IMG/VR virus record: IMGVR_UViG_3300007351_000277
Location: 64,001 to 90,067 of that record
Reading direction: 5' to 3' (one strand)
DNA: 26,067 nt
Origin: a virus
The notes under the pieces were generated by a model. The model was not told the origin of the DNA. It was given only the letters and a program-made list of their open reading frames with translations, and ran no database searches. Every line of letters begins with the position of its first letter. Within the stretch, counting starts at the first letter, position 1. A program made the translations under genes and the position numbers. This document shows positions 12,988-19,729 of this stretch, one piece after another.

Positions 12988-13093
12988 TTGGCGGCTCCTC
13001 TCCTCCTCCCGCCTCAGCGGGGCTATACGCTGACTCCTACCACTGGTGCCCGGCGGCACTGCTGGTGAGCGACAGCCACCGGGCTGGGGGGAC

Positions 13094-13858
13094 TCAATCC
13101 CGGGTGGCCCGGGCAGCCAGGGTGGCCGCTCGCCGGGCGACGATGATACGCTCGCCGACGCCGGGGAGTCGTAGCGGCTCGTGGGTCGCGTGGACGATAC
13201 GGTCGCCGTCCAGTCGGTGGCCCGGGGGAAGGGTCGGGATCTTGGTGCCCCGAGCCCGGGCCAGGGCAATGTCTCCCTGGCGCTGAACGATCTGGTCCTC
13301 CATGCCAGACCAGATCCACGATATCGCGTCCCGAACGGTCCTGATCCTGTTCGGGACGGGGTGGGCAAAATAGGTCCCGGCCTCGTTGCGGCCGACGAGG
13401 AAAACGGTGTTGGCGAAGCTGGGGTACCAGGAGCAGCTATGCGCGTACACGCGCTTGCGCTCCACATTGACCAGGCCCAGGCCGGCGCCGGCCTGGGCAA
13501 AATATGGCGCTGATGCCGCCAGATATGGGGGCACAAAATCGAGACCCCTAACAGTGATGTGGTCGCCCCTTGCCCAGGCACCGTGCTCGTCCGAGCGGTA
13601 CCCTGCAGCCTGGGCCAGGGCCTCGGCGGAGCGGACTCGCCAGGTCCGCACCCGGCGCTCCCGGGACGCCTTCCACACCTCGGAAGGCGTCGACCGCCCG
13701 CTCTGGAGCATGGCCAGGCCACGCTCGACGAGCTGAAGTGCCCGCTCGCGATTGGCGGGCTTGACCGAGCGAGCCGCCCTGAAGATCTGCGACTCGCTCG
13801 TGCGCGGGAACCTCCCGCGTAGGGCATCGAGACACGAAAAATACCGTCGCTTCTCCAT
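13094..13858 (-). CDS. Hypothetical protein, 254 aa
   Basis: Longest gene of this block. ATG 13858 has an AGAAGGGACACC SD. Basic N-terminal half (MEKRRYFSCLDALRGRFPRT, then RERALQLVERGLAMLQSG), a middle part with PYLAASAPYFAQAGAGLGLVN, and a C-terminal part with VQRQGDIALARARG, LPPGHRLDGDRIVHATHEPL and ERIIVARRA. The C-terminal part resembles a short phage beta-barrel module that contains a QGD start and a His-rich middle, but the similarity is weak. No catalytic motif can be assigned. Confidence 0.65.
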   Translation of the reverse strand: MEKRRYFSCLDALRGRFPRTSESQIFRAARSVKPANRERALQLVERGLAMLQSGRSTPSEVWKASRERRVRTWRVRSAEALAQAAGYRSDEHGAWARGDHITVRGLDFVPPYLAASAPYFAQAGAGLGLVNVERKRVYAHSCSWYPSFANTVFLVGRNEAGTYFAHPVPNRIRTVRDAISWIWSGMEDQIVQRQGDIALARARGTKIPTLPPGHRLDGDRIVHATHEPLRLPGVGERIIVARRAATLAARATRD

Positions 13859-13918
13859 CGTTGGTGTCCCTTCTGCTGGTGTATGATGCCCGCCAGCAGG
13901 CTTGTTGTGTATGCCATC

Positions 13919-14158
13919 TCATGCGTATGGGCTAGCGTCTATTACGAGCTCGAGGCGCCGATCCTTGCTTATCCGCTCAGCAAGGGCTAACGCCCGATCG
14001 TAGCTAGCACAATCGTAGACCTTGCCCACCGTACAATCCTCATCATCGAGGAACGATACCGTCCAGTACGGTATCTCATCGCCCCATCGGTCGCATGTAG
14101 CGAACGGGCCATCGACTACTACAGCGGTAGGCTTGCCAGTTACGTATGCGGTTTGCAT
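13919..14158 (-). CDS. Hypothetical protein, 79 aa
   Basis: ATG 14158 follows AGGAGGTAACCCA at the end of leader A5. The product (MQTAYVTGKPTAVVVDGPFA, WTVSFLDDEDCTVGKVYDCA, DRALALAERISKDRRLELVID) ends in a helix-strand pair, a plausible small alpha/beta domain. No family recognised. Confidence 0.65.
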   Translation of the reverse strand: MQTAYVTGKPTAVVVDGPFATCDRWGDEIPYWTVSFLDDEDCTVGKVYDCASYDRALALAERISKDRRLELVIDASPYA

Positions 14159-14227
14159 TGGGTTACCTCCTCATAATCTCACGGGCCAGGCGAGGACCGA
14201 AGTCCAGCCTGGCACCTGGGATCATGC
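14159..14227 (-). promoter_or_regulatory. Type A leader RNA, copy A5 with UUCG loop
   Basis: The middle stem is CCAGGC/GCCTGG, replacing CTAGGC/GCCTAG on both arms (compensatory). The apical hairpin is GGAC-UUCG-GTCC, a stable UUCG tetraloop. The outer arm reads GCATGATCC, giving a G-U pair with GATTATG. This is the copy that best supports selection on RNA structure. Confidence 0.8.
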
Positions 14228-14232
14228 TGGCA

Positions 14233-14472
14233 TTAGATGATGTTGGCTCGCCAGGCCGCGGTAATAATCCTCTTGGCTTGCTCGGATAGGCGATTGCGAG
14301 GAACGAATCGCCCGTTGTGGATTGCGCCGAGCCAGTACGGATGCGACCCCGCGATTAGGTGCACCGGTCTGCCATTGCCATGGGAAGACTCACCGATGGT
14401 CAGGATCGCTTCTCGAGTTAGGTTGGCCTCGGTCCCATAGCCCAGTTTGTAGTCCACAGTGATGGTCGTCAT
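14233..14472 (-). CDS. Hypothetical protein, 79 aa
   Basis: ATG 14472 is used, after GAGAGGGGTACAACCC; an in-frame ATG at 14493 lies before that SD. The product (MTTITVDYKLGYGTEANLTR, ILTIGESSHGNGRPVHLIAG, LSEQAKRIITAAWRANII) is a small alpha/beta protein without a recognised family. Confidence 0.65.
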   Translation of the reverse strand: MTTITVDYKLGYGTEANLTREAILTIGESSHGNGRPVHLIAGSHPYWLGAIHNGRFVPRNRLSEQAKRIITAAWRANII

Positions 14473-14545
14473 TGGGTTGTACCCCTCTCTCATAATTAGT
14501 CGGGCTAGGCAAGGACCGCGTCCAGCCTAGCCTGCAGGATTATGC
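14473..14545 (-). promoter_or_regulatory. Type A leader RNA, copy A6
   Basis: GCATAATCC, GGCTAGGC, a GGAC-GCG-GTCC apex and GCCTAGCC are kept, while the SD side is changed (TAATTATGAGAGAGGGG). The stop TAA of the gene at 14540 is in the GCATAATCC arm. Confidence 0.65.
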
Positions 14546-14857
14546 GATCACCTCCTGGCAAGCCGCACAGCGCAGCCCTGGCGCCAGCCTGACCAGCCCC
14601 GGCCAGTCGCCGGGAACGATGGCGGCCTCGATGTGGCCGCCTAGATATCCCTCGGCGACCACCAGGACATCGCCCTCGCCGGGCAAGGTGCCGACCCAAA
14701 GGGTGAGCGCACCCCAATGACGGGGCTTGCGCCACGTCGCTTGTTCAAGCGCCCAGCGCAGACGAGGCGACCGTGGGTCGTACCCCGTCTCTTCGATCCG
14801 GGCCGGATTCCAAGATTCGACCTGGGCAGGCAAGCTGCCGACGAAAGACATATACAT
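14540..14857 (-). CDS. Hypothetical protein, 105 aa
   Basis: ATG 14857 after GGGGGGAAGGGAAC. First gene of the long minus-strand block, driven by promoter P2. The product (MYMSFVGSLPAQVESWNPAR, WRKPRHWGALTLWVGTLPGE, VLVVAEGYLGGHIEAAIVPG) has a beta-rich middle and a CAAC motif near the C-terminus. It ends VIA-stop inside leader A6. Function unknown. Confidence 0.65.
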   Translation of the reverse strand: MYMSFVGSLPAQVESWNPARIEETGYDPRSPRLRWALEQATWRKPRHWGALTLWVGTLPGEGDVLVVAEGYLGGHIEAAIVPGDWPGLVRLAPGLRCAACQEVIA

Positions 14858-14884
14858 GTTCCCTTCCCCCCTCTCGTTTTTCTG

Positions 14885-14938
14885 ACATGCTCATCATACC
14901 ATATTTTCGGACATCCGTGTGCGAATTTGAGGATACAT
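14885..14938 (-). promoter_or_regulatory. Promoter P2 of the accessory block
   Basis: Minus strand TGGTATGAT (extended -10) is preceded 16 nt upstream by CCTCAAATTCGCACACGG, nearly identical to the motif of P1. Just upstream an inverted repeat, GATACATGC / GCATGTATC (about 14933-14958), could be an operator or terminator. Confidence 0.6.
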
Positions 14939-14992
14939 GCAAAAACTCGCATGTATCTCGTTTCGGGATGGCCGTGGTGCCTCTATTGAAGA

Positions 14993-15095
14993 ATCTGATA
15001 TGTGATATCTGGTATGTGATATGTGATATGTGAAATTTCACATGATACACTTACGATAGAACTGTGATACGCAAGTGATACGATTGCGATAGATA
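14993..15095. repeat. GTGATAY repeats and 16-bp palindrome
   Basis: GTGATA-type words recur at least six times, including TATGTGATATGTGATATGTG and GTGATACGCAAGTGATACG. ATGTGAAATTTCACAT (15028-15043) is a perfect palindrome. Together they look like clustered protein-binding sites. Confidence 0.55.
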
Positions 15096-15190
15096 GGACA
15101 ACTGGCTAACAGAATGGCAGCTTGCAGATGAGCGGAAAAGGCACTTGAGCTGGGGAAAAGACCATGGGAACTAGGCTTATGGCTAGAGAG

Positions 15191-15268
15191 TGTCCCGATC
15201 TGTCCCAAACTGTCCCAATCCTGTGACAACTGTCCCAATCCTGTGACAACTGTCCCAATCCTGTGACA
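15191..15268. repeat. Iteron-like direct repeats, 20-bp unit
   Basis: TGTCCCAATCCTGTGACAAC occurs at 15211 and 15231 and again (18 of 20 bases) at 15251. TGTCCC half-units stand at 15191 and 15201. TGTCCC thus recurs at multiples of 10 bp, one helical turn, as expected for iterons bound by a replication initiator or partition protein on one DNA face. Confidence 0.8.
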
Positions 15269-15317
15269 GTTCACCCTGGCATCTTGTCTGCTTCACGACC
15301 TGGCAATGGACTCCACT

Positions 15318-15345
15318 GGTAGATATTATGGCAATAATATCTACC
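15318..15345. repeat. 12-bp perfect inverted repeat
   Basis: GGTAGATATTAT, GGCA, ATAATATCTACC. A/T-rich dyad between the iterons and the G-poor tract; could be an operator or an origin-associated hairpin. Confidence 0.6.
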
Positions 15346-15485
15346 ACACTTGAGGCATGCGCAGCAGCGTTACATCTGTCAGATTGACGGACATGCAGCA
15401 GCAGTGGTGATGGTCGGGTCGCCAGCAGTGGATGCACGCAAGAGGCCAGGTGGGTGGCGGCAAAGGTGGTGGTGGGATGGGTATA

Positions 15486-15777
15486 TTATCAACTACTACC
15501 AGCTACTACCAACTACTACCTACCATTACCTACTACCAACTACTACCTACCAACAACAACTATCTACTATCACACACCAACTACTACTACCAACTATCAC
15601 TTATCAATCACTACTACCTACTACCACTCATCACCTACTACCAGCTAACACTTATCATCTACTCACCATCATCTATCTACCAGCATCACCTACCACTACT
15701 ACTACTAACGCTTATCACCTACCACTAGCACTACTACCATTACCCACCCCCTACCAACTGCCTACCATCCCCTCTTC
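15486..15777. repeat. G-poor low-complexity tract
   Basis: About 290 nt built from TACTACCA, CTACC and TATCA words with only about six G residues on the plus strand. Open frames across it (YYQLL-type) come from the repeat composition and are not genes. Such single-strand-biased, easily melted tracts occur near replication origins and packaging or transfer sites. Confidence 0.75.
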
Positions 15778-15790
15778 GCCAACACGCTTA

Positions 15791-15858
15791 CCCCACGGAA
15801 TAACATCTAAGGTATTTTGCCAAGTTTGGACTTGTCTCTCACACCCCACGGGATAACA
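15791..15858. repeat. Direct repeat pair CCCCACGGRATAACA
   Basis: Copies at 15791-15805 and 15844-15858 differ at one base, 53 bp apart, right after the G-poor tract. Confidence 0.5.
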
Positions 15859-16007
15859 CTTGCTTGTCACGTTCAGGAATGTTGCTCATTTCCTCACGTG
15901 GCATTCTACCGGCATTGCGATTGTTGTTGATTTCGTGTTATTTAAGGCGTTGTATTGAGTAGGGGGTTGGCTTTATTTTGTTATGGGGTAGTGTTGATTG
16001 GGAAGTC

Positions 16008-16038
16008 GCCATCCCTGATGCCTCGCATCAGGGATGGC
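16008..16038 (+). terminator. Strong hairpin, possible terminator
   Basis: GCCATCCCTGATG and CATCAGGGATGGC form a perfect 13-bp stem with loop CCTCG, followed by TTT. No gene ends just before it on the plus strand, so it may instead mark a minus-strand or structural element. Confidence 0.5.
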
Positions 16039-16113
16039 TTTGATGGGTATTTGTTATAGTTTTTGGGGACGTTCCTGGGTAGTGAGGGACGAGATTAGTA
16101 GTGGGGTAGGAAA

Positions 16114-16220
16114 TTGGACATTTTGTCCAGGACAGTTGGACAGAATGTCCAAGTGAAGAGGATTTTTCCCCATTGGACAATTGGACACCCCCTTAAAAAG
16201 GGTGTCCAATTGTCCAATGG
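16114..16220. repeat. TTGGACA boxes and 21-bp-stem palindrome
   Basis: Four TTGGACA/TGTCCAA boxes at 16114-16152 are followed by a perfect 21-bp inverted repeat (16170-16190 and 16200-16220, starting CCATTGGACAATTGG) around a 9-nt loop. The same CAATTGGACA words reappear at 18485-18516. This looks like a multi-site operator or initiator-binding region. Confidence 0.7.
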
Positions 16221-16483
16221 AAGGGTAGAGGGAAATGGTATAGGAGGTGGGATCGTTTGCTTCTACCCTACTCTTACTACTACACACACATATACATACA
16301 ACACAATACAACAGACAACTAGGAAATCATGATAACGATACAACGATTTTAAGAGCAGTGTTTAGTGCTAAAGTTGCATTGTTATCACGGTAGTATCTAA
16401 ATCCACATATTGCCATTTTCGTAGCATGGAATATTCTCAGGGTTCACGTATACTGAGCAAAAGTCACTCAATGGTGAGCCAAT

Positions 16484-16604
16484 GGTTATCAAAAAACGCT
16501 TGAGTTGTAAAAATGGTTATCAAAGCAACTGAGGGATTCTACCTTGTTGGGGGTTAAAATGGGGTGTGAAAGTTGCAGGATTTTACAACTCAAGAATGAT
16601 AACC
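16484..16604. repeat. Inverted repeat pair with GGTTATCA ends
   Basis: GGTTATCA plus CTTGAGTTGTAAAA (16484-16512) is repeated in inverse orientation as TTTTACAACTCAAG plus TGATAACC (16581-16604). An extra GGTTATCA is at 16515. The 68-bp centre has no gene. It may be a small mobile-element relic or a binding-site pair. Confidence 0.55.
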
Positions 16605-16675
16605 GTTGTGCAACTGAAGAGTTCTGTAGTGCAGTAACCCTGCATTATGTAAAGTAACTCGATGGTTTAGCAGCA

Positions 16676-17170
16676 TTACCTTTTTGTATTGTCGAAGTGT
16701 AGCACTTTGGCTGCGCCTTGTTCTGCTTGTGCGAGTGGCAGGAAGAATCGTCTAATAGTGCCGTTAAACTCTTCGATTTTTGGCTTCTTCTTGAACAGAT
16801 ATAGCAAGAGCCACTTCTTAGCGAAGATGTATGCCACTTGTCGATTGCCTTGAATGTAGAGCCATGTATTATCGTTACGCATGATTCCGCTTGGTGTCCA
16901 AGGCAAGTTGGCGTCAGCCCTTGATTTCTCTGCCACCTCGATACTGAGTCGTCCTGTATCGGTACATCGTTCATCGTACTTAATCTCGAAGCCCTGAAGA
17001 TTCTCACCGACTGTTAGTTGATACAGTTTACTACCGATATTCTGGAGGATGATATTTTGTTTGGCTAATTCTATACACACAAAATCCTGGTATTCCAGCC
17101 CCACCTGAAAAGCCATCGGTCGCCCGTTAGGATACTGTGGCTCTAGTCTCTCTCTAAGTTTCGTTACCAT
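16676..17170 (-). CDS. Putative nuclease-like protein (PD-(D/E)xK-like)
   Basis: ATG 17170 overlaps the end of the methyltransferase gene by 17 nt. The 164-aa product contains ENLQGFEIKYDERCTDTG, then RLSIEVAEKSRAD and NDNTWLYIQGNRQVAYIFAK. The order of a GxEIKxD segment followed by an I-E-V-x-E-K strand and a later WLY strand matches a protein type common in phages that resembles PD-(D/E)xK nucleases. The catalytic assignment is tentative. With the methyltransferase it could form a modification and cleavage pair. Confidence 0.55.
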   Translation of the reverse strand: MVTKLRERLEPQYPNGRPMAFQVGLEYQDFVCIELAKQNIILQNIGSKLYQLTVGENLQGFEIKYDERCTDTGRLSIEVAEKSRADANLPWTPSGIMRNDNTWLYIQGNRQVAYIFAKKWLLLYLFKKKPKIEEFNGTIRRFFLPLAQAEQGAAKVLHFDNTKR

Positions 17171-18287
17171 ATGTGTGCCACCTTTCCCTGCCCCTGCGGG
17201 CGAATAATTCCAAGTATGGTCCTGTTGTATACAGTGTTTCTATGATAGTGTAGAAGGTATCAGGCTTACGACTGTGCTCGGTGCGCTCTTCAGTGACGAC
17301 ACTATCGAACAGTTTGCGTTCATCTGGCTGGCATGAGCCTCGTGTACAGACAAGTAGTAGTTCATGTCGCACACTGTTGTAGTGGCCCATGTTGTGCTTC
17401 ACCTTGTCCCAAACGAAAGAAGCCTTGTACTTAAAGCCCCAGGCATTGATTACCTGAAACGCCTCCTCCAGAATTGGCGATGTTACCCATAGGAACAGAA
17501 CAGCATTATCCATCGCCATATCACGAATTGGTATAGCGCAGATATCGGCCAGTACCATGACGGGATAATGGTCCCGCTGTTCCGTATGGTAGTCTGGCTG
17601 TGTGTTGCCGTAACTCCATGGAGGGTCTGCATAAATGACTCGGAACTTCCCTGATGGCATTGCAGCCTCAGCGTCAGCTAACGCCTTGGCCTTGGCCTCT
17701 CGTGTGGCCTCGCTGGGTGCCTTTTCGCCCAGCAGGACGGCTTGCTTGTATTGCTCCGGTAATTTCTCTGCCTTCTCCGCTGTTTCCTGTGAGACATAGG
17801 ATCGTCGGGGCTTCCTAGATGGACGTGCTTTTCCGTCCTTGCCGATACGCGTGTTCAACTTGGGAATTTCCCAAGTTGATTCCAACTCGGCCCTAACCGA
17901 TGCAACAGTCTTGTGGTCCACGCCTAACTGCTGGCCTGTTAAGCTATCGCTCAGCTCTGGCGTGTCCTTCAGTTGACTGGCTATGACTTGCCTCTGCTGT
18001 TCCTGATTCAAGTGCCGGCGCAATAGATTCAGAGCGCGGACGTGCTGCCGCTTTTCCTGCTCCGTCATGGCTTTCCTGACAATGCGGTCCCAGTGCTGAA
18101 TCCCAAGTTCTTTGCACGCCCTCACCCGGTGGTGCCCATCGAGAATATTCCCCTGTTCGTCGTATTCTACTGGTACCTTGACACCCCGCTCAGCAATATC
18201 AGCTTTGAGGGATTCGTACTCCTCTGGTGTCAAATCGGGAAGTAACTGATATTGCCCCGTCATTGTTTGCCTTAGTTCTTGCTGCAT
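17154..18287 (-). CDS. ParB-like / MT-A70 adenine methyltransferase fusion
   Basis: Predicted DNA (N6-adenine) methyltransferase, 377 aa from ATG 18287 (SD AAGGAAC); the frame is open to 18341 but without an SD. The N-terminus is a ParB/sulfiredoxin-like domain with DGHHRVRACKELG (about residues 50-62). A middle HTH-like segment (SLTGQQLGVDHKTVASVRAEL) and linker follow. The C-terminal MT-A70 domain carries the catalytic DPPW motif (221-224). Fusions of this type occur in phages and integrative elements, where methylation protects DNA or marks it. Preceded by a long inverted-repeat leader. Confidence 0.9.
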   Translation of the reverse strand: MQQELRQTMTGQYQLLPDLTPEEYESLKADIAERGVKVPVEYDEQGNILDGHHRVRACKELGIQHWDRIVRKAMTEQEKRQHVRALNLLRRHLNQEQQRQVIASQLKDTPELSDSLTGQQLGVDHKTVASVRAELESTWEIPKLNTRIGKDGKARPSRKPRRSYVSQETAEKAEKLPEQYKQAVLLGEKAPSEATREAKAKALADAEAAMPSGKFRVIYADPPWSYGNTQPDYHTEQRDHYPVMVLADICAIPIRDMAMDNAVLFLWVTSPILEEAFQVINAWGFKYKASFVWDKVKHNMGHYNSVRHELLLVCTRGSCQPDERKLFDSVVTEERTEHSRKPDTFYTIIETLYTTGPYLELFARRGRERWHTYGNET

Positions 18288-18306
18288 ATGTTCCTTTCTT
18301 AGATAT

Positions 18307-18372
18307 AGAGAAGGCTCGGAATTTGCACCACCTGTCGCCAAACACAGCGCGCAACGCTACCGAGCCTTCTCT
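18307..18372 (-). promoter_or_regulatory. Inverted-repeat leader of the methyltransferase gene
   Basis: AGAGAAGGCTCGG (18307-18319) and CCGAGCCTTCTCT (18360-18372) form a perfect 13-bp stem with a 40-nt loop in the 5' UTR, 20 nt before the gene start. It may act as an attenuator or operator. Confidence 0.5.
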
Positions 18373-18484
18373 GTATCATGATAGCTTATTCTGTTGGGAC
18401 AAGCGTTTCGCACTGTGTTGGCATCTATAGTTTAGTCAACTACGCACGAAGTGTATTGTTTGGCTTGTGGGGCACAGGGGGTAT

Positions 18485-18516
18485 CAATTGGACAACTTGT
18501 CCTGGACAATTGGACA
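18485..18516. promoter_or_regulatory. TTGGACA box cluster, second site
   Basis: CAATTGGACA, CTTGTCC and GGACAATTGGACA lie about 200 bp upstream of the methyltransferase start. They share words with the palindrome at 16170, so one DNA-binding protein may act at both ends of this gene pair. Confidence 0.5.
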
Positions 18517-18557
18517 TGCACCTGAAGTGTCTTCCTGTCAAGTAACTCAAGGGTGTG

Positions 18558-18863
18558 TTACCGATATTCGACACGGACTAACGTTTTCTTGTCCTGGGTG
18601 TAGTGCATTACCTTCTGGCACTGGACTTTATCGCCTTCCTTGGTAGATGGTGGGAACTTGCACCACGTGTAAACGACCTTTTCCCCTTCACAGTCTACCA
18701 GGGTTGAGCAACCAGGTGGGAAATCCAACTTACCAGCTACTAACGCGCTTGGACTATACCACTGAGACACAACGGTACAGTCTACGGGTGCCTCTTCCAC
18801 GTAGTAAACGGGGCTTGTGCAGCCTATGACCAGTACGCTCAGTGCCAGTAGTAACGTTCTCAC
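18558..18863 (-). CDS. Lipoprotein, 101 aa
   Basis: GTG 18863 overlaps the preceding TGA (GTGA). The N-terminus MRTLLLALSVLVIGC is a signal peptide with lipobox VIGC, so the mature protein would begin at Cys15 as a membrane-anchored lipoprotein. Six further Cys could form disulfides. Comparable small lipoproteins in phages include Rz1-like spanins and superinfection-exclusion proteins, but neither is shown here. Confidence 0.7.
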   Translation of the reverse strand: MRTLLLALSVLVIGCTSPVYYVEEAPVDCTVVSQWYSPSALVAGKLDFPPGCSTLVDCEGEKVVYTWCKFPPSTKEGDKVQCQKVMHYTQDKKTLVRVEYR

Positions 18864-19103
18864 GCCTGTACCTCTGCGACCGGCATTCGCTGTGCAATCG
18901 CTCGCGCCATGCCTAGTATTTCGATCCCCACTATGCCACCGTCCTCATCCAGATCGATGCAAACAGGTGTGTCTAACTCGATTGTTCGTTCTGCTGTGGC
19001 TTCCCGATACCGAGAGGAACAGTGGCTTAACGCCCCGACTCTCCACCCAAGCGAGGATTTCTTCCTTCCCTGCTATTCCGTATAGGTCGAGATTATTGTC
19101 CAA
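18860..19103 (-). pseudogene. DUF2283-like protein with apparent frameshift
   Basis: TTG 19103 opens LDNNLDLYGIAGKEEILAWV then ESRGVKPLFLSV. The matching continuation, REATAERTIELDTPVCIDLD then EDGGIVGIEILG, is in another frame, ending at TGA 18862-18860. The second part is the signature of DUF2283 (ELD...vDlDeDG.ivGIEIl). Span length (244 nt) is one base off a whole number of codons. It is a frameshift mutation, a sequence error or programmed shifting. The stop overlaps the lipoprotein start as GTGA. Confidence 0.55.
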
Positions 19104-19108
19104 GCTGT

Positions 19109-19330
19109 CTATTTCTCTTTCTGAAAACAGACTAGCTTATCTCTTCCGAGAGCATAGCAAGAAGCATTCTCAAAGTGGAATTCGCATATCCTGACCCCAT
19201 AAGGATGGTCTCCTAGACACAATACTTGCGTCTCTCTTCCCACCACCGACGTAGCTCTTGGCGTGCTATTGGGTTCCGTACACCCATACGTCATGCCCAG
19301 CATCAGTGCAATGGCCAGTAACCTTCTCAT
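19109..19330 (-). CDS. Lipoprotein, 73 aa
   Basis: ATG 19330 overlaps the previous TGA. MRRLLAIALMLGMTYGC is a signal peptide with lipobox TYGC. The mature part has four cysteines (VLCLG, ICEFHFENASC, LVCFQ). Second lipoprotein in this gene string, in the same operon as the first, so both probably act at the cell envelope. Confidence 0.7.
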   Translation of the reverse strand: MRRLLAIALMLGMTYGCTEPNSTPRATSVVGRETQVLCLGDHPYGVRICEFHFENASCYALGRDKLVCFQKEK

Positions 19331-19710
19331 ATACCATCCTTCACCAACAACAACAGTTCCTGCTCTTTCTCTGCCAGCAGCATATCAACATTCACCTCGA
19401 AAGATACGTCGTCATAGTAGTTTGGCCTATCGTGCTCTACCTTCCAACTTTGAGGGGGCCACCCATCGCGCAGTTCCCTGGCCTTCTCGTTGATCACTGC
19501 CAGGTCTCGTATCTCTCGCACCAATTCGAGTATCTTGTTTTCCAGCAACCCGTCCATTCTGCCAGGACGCCTCTCTGCTCTTCGCCTGCTGATAAGCCAG
19601 CAGCTTTCTGGTGGTGGACCTTCTGTGTATTCTTTTGCACTAACTACACAGCACAGACTATCGATAGGCAGACAGTCCTTGCACCTTCCTGGCACTTCGG
19701 TGATCAGCAT
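19327..19710 (-). CDS. Hypothetical protein, Cys-rich N-terminus, 127 aa
   Basis: ATG 19710 with GGGAGGGAC. N-terminal CKDCLPIDSLCC and SCWLI form a possible zinc or iron site, followed by a basic RRRAERRPGR segment and a long helical C-terminus (ENKILELVREIRDLAVINEK, VDMLLAEKEQELLLLVKDG). The stop overlaps the lipoprotein start (ATGA). Function unknown. Confidence 0.65.
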   Translation of the reverse strand: MLITEVPGRCKDCLPIDSLCCVVSAKEYTEGPPPESCWLISRRRAERRPGRMDGLLENKILELVREIRDLAVINEKARELRDGWPPQSWKVEHDRPNYYDDVSFEVNVDMLLAEKEQELLLLVKDGI

Positions 19711-19729
19711 AGTCCCTCCCTTACTAATG

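Noticed and set aside
12988-13917. 387-codon minus frame extending upstream of the gene at 12987
   Set aside because: It overlaps the well-supported gene at 13858 in another frame and crosses an intergenic hairpin; only the last 77 codons have an SD.
15350-15856. 168-codon plus ORF rich in YYQLLPT
   Set aside because: It is a reading of the G-poor low-complexity tract, with no SD and no protein-like composition.
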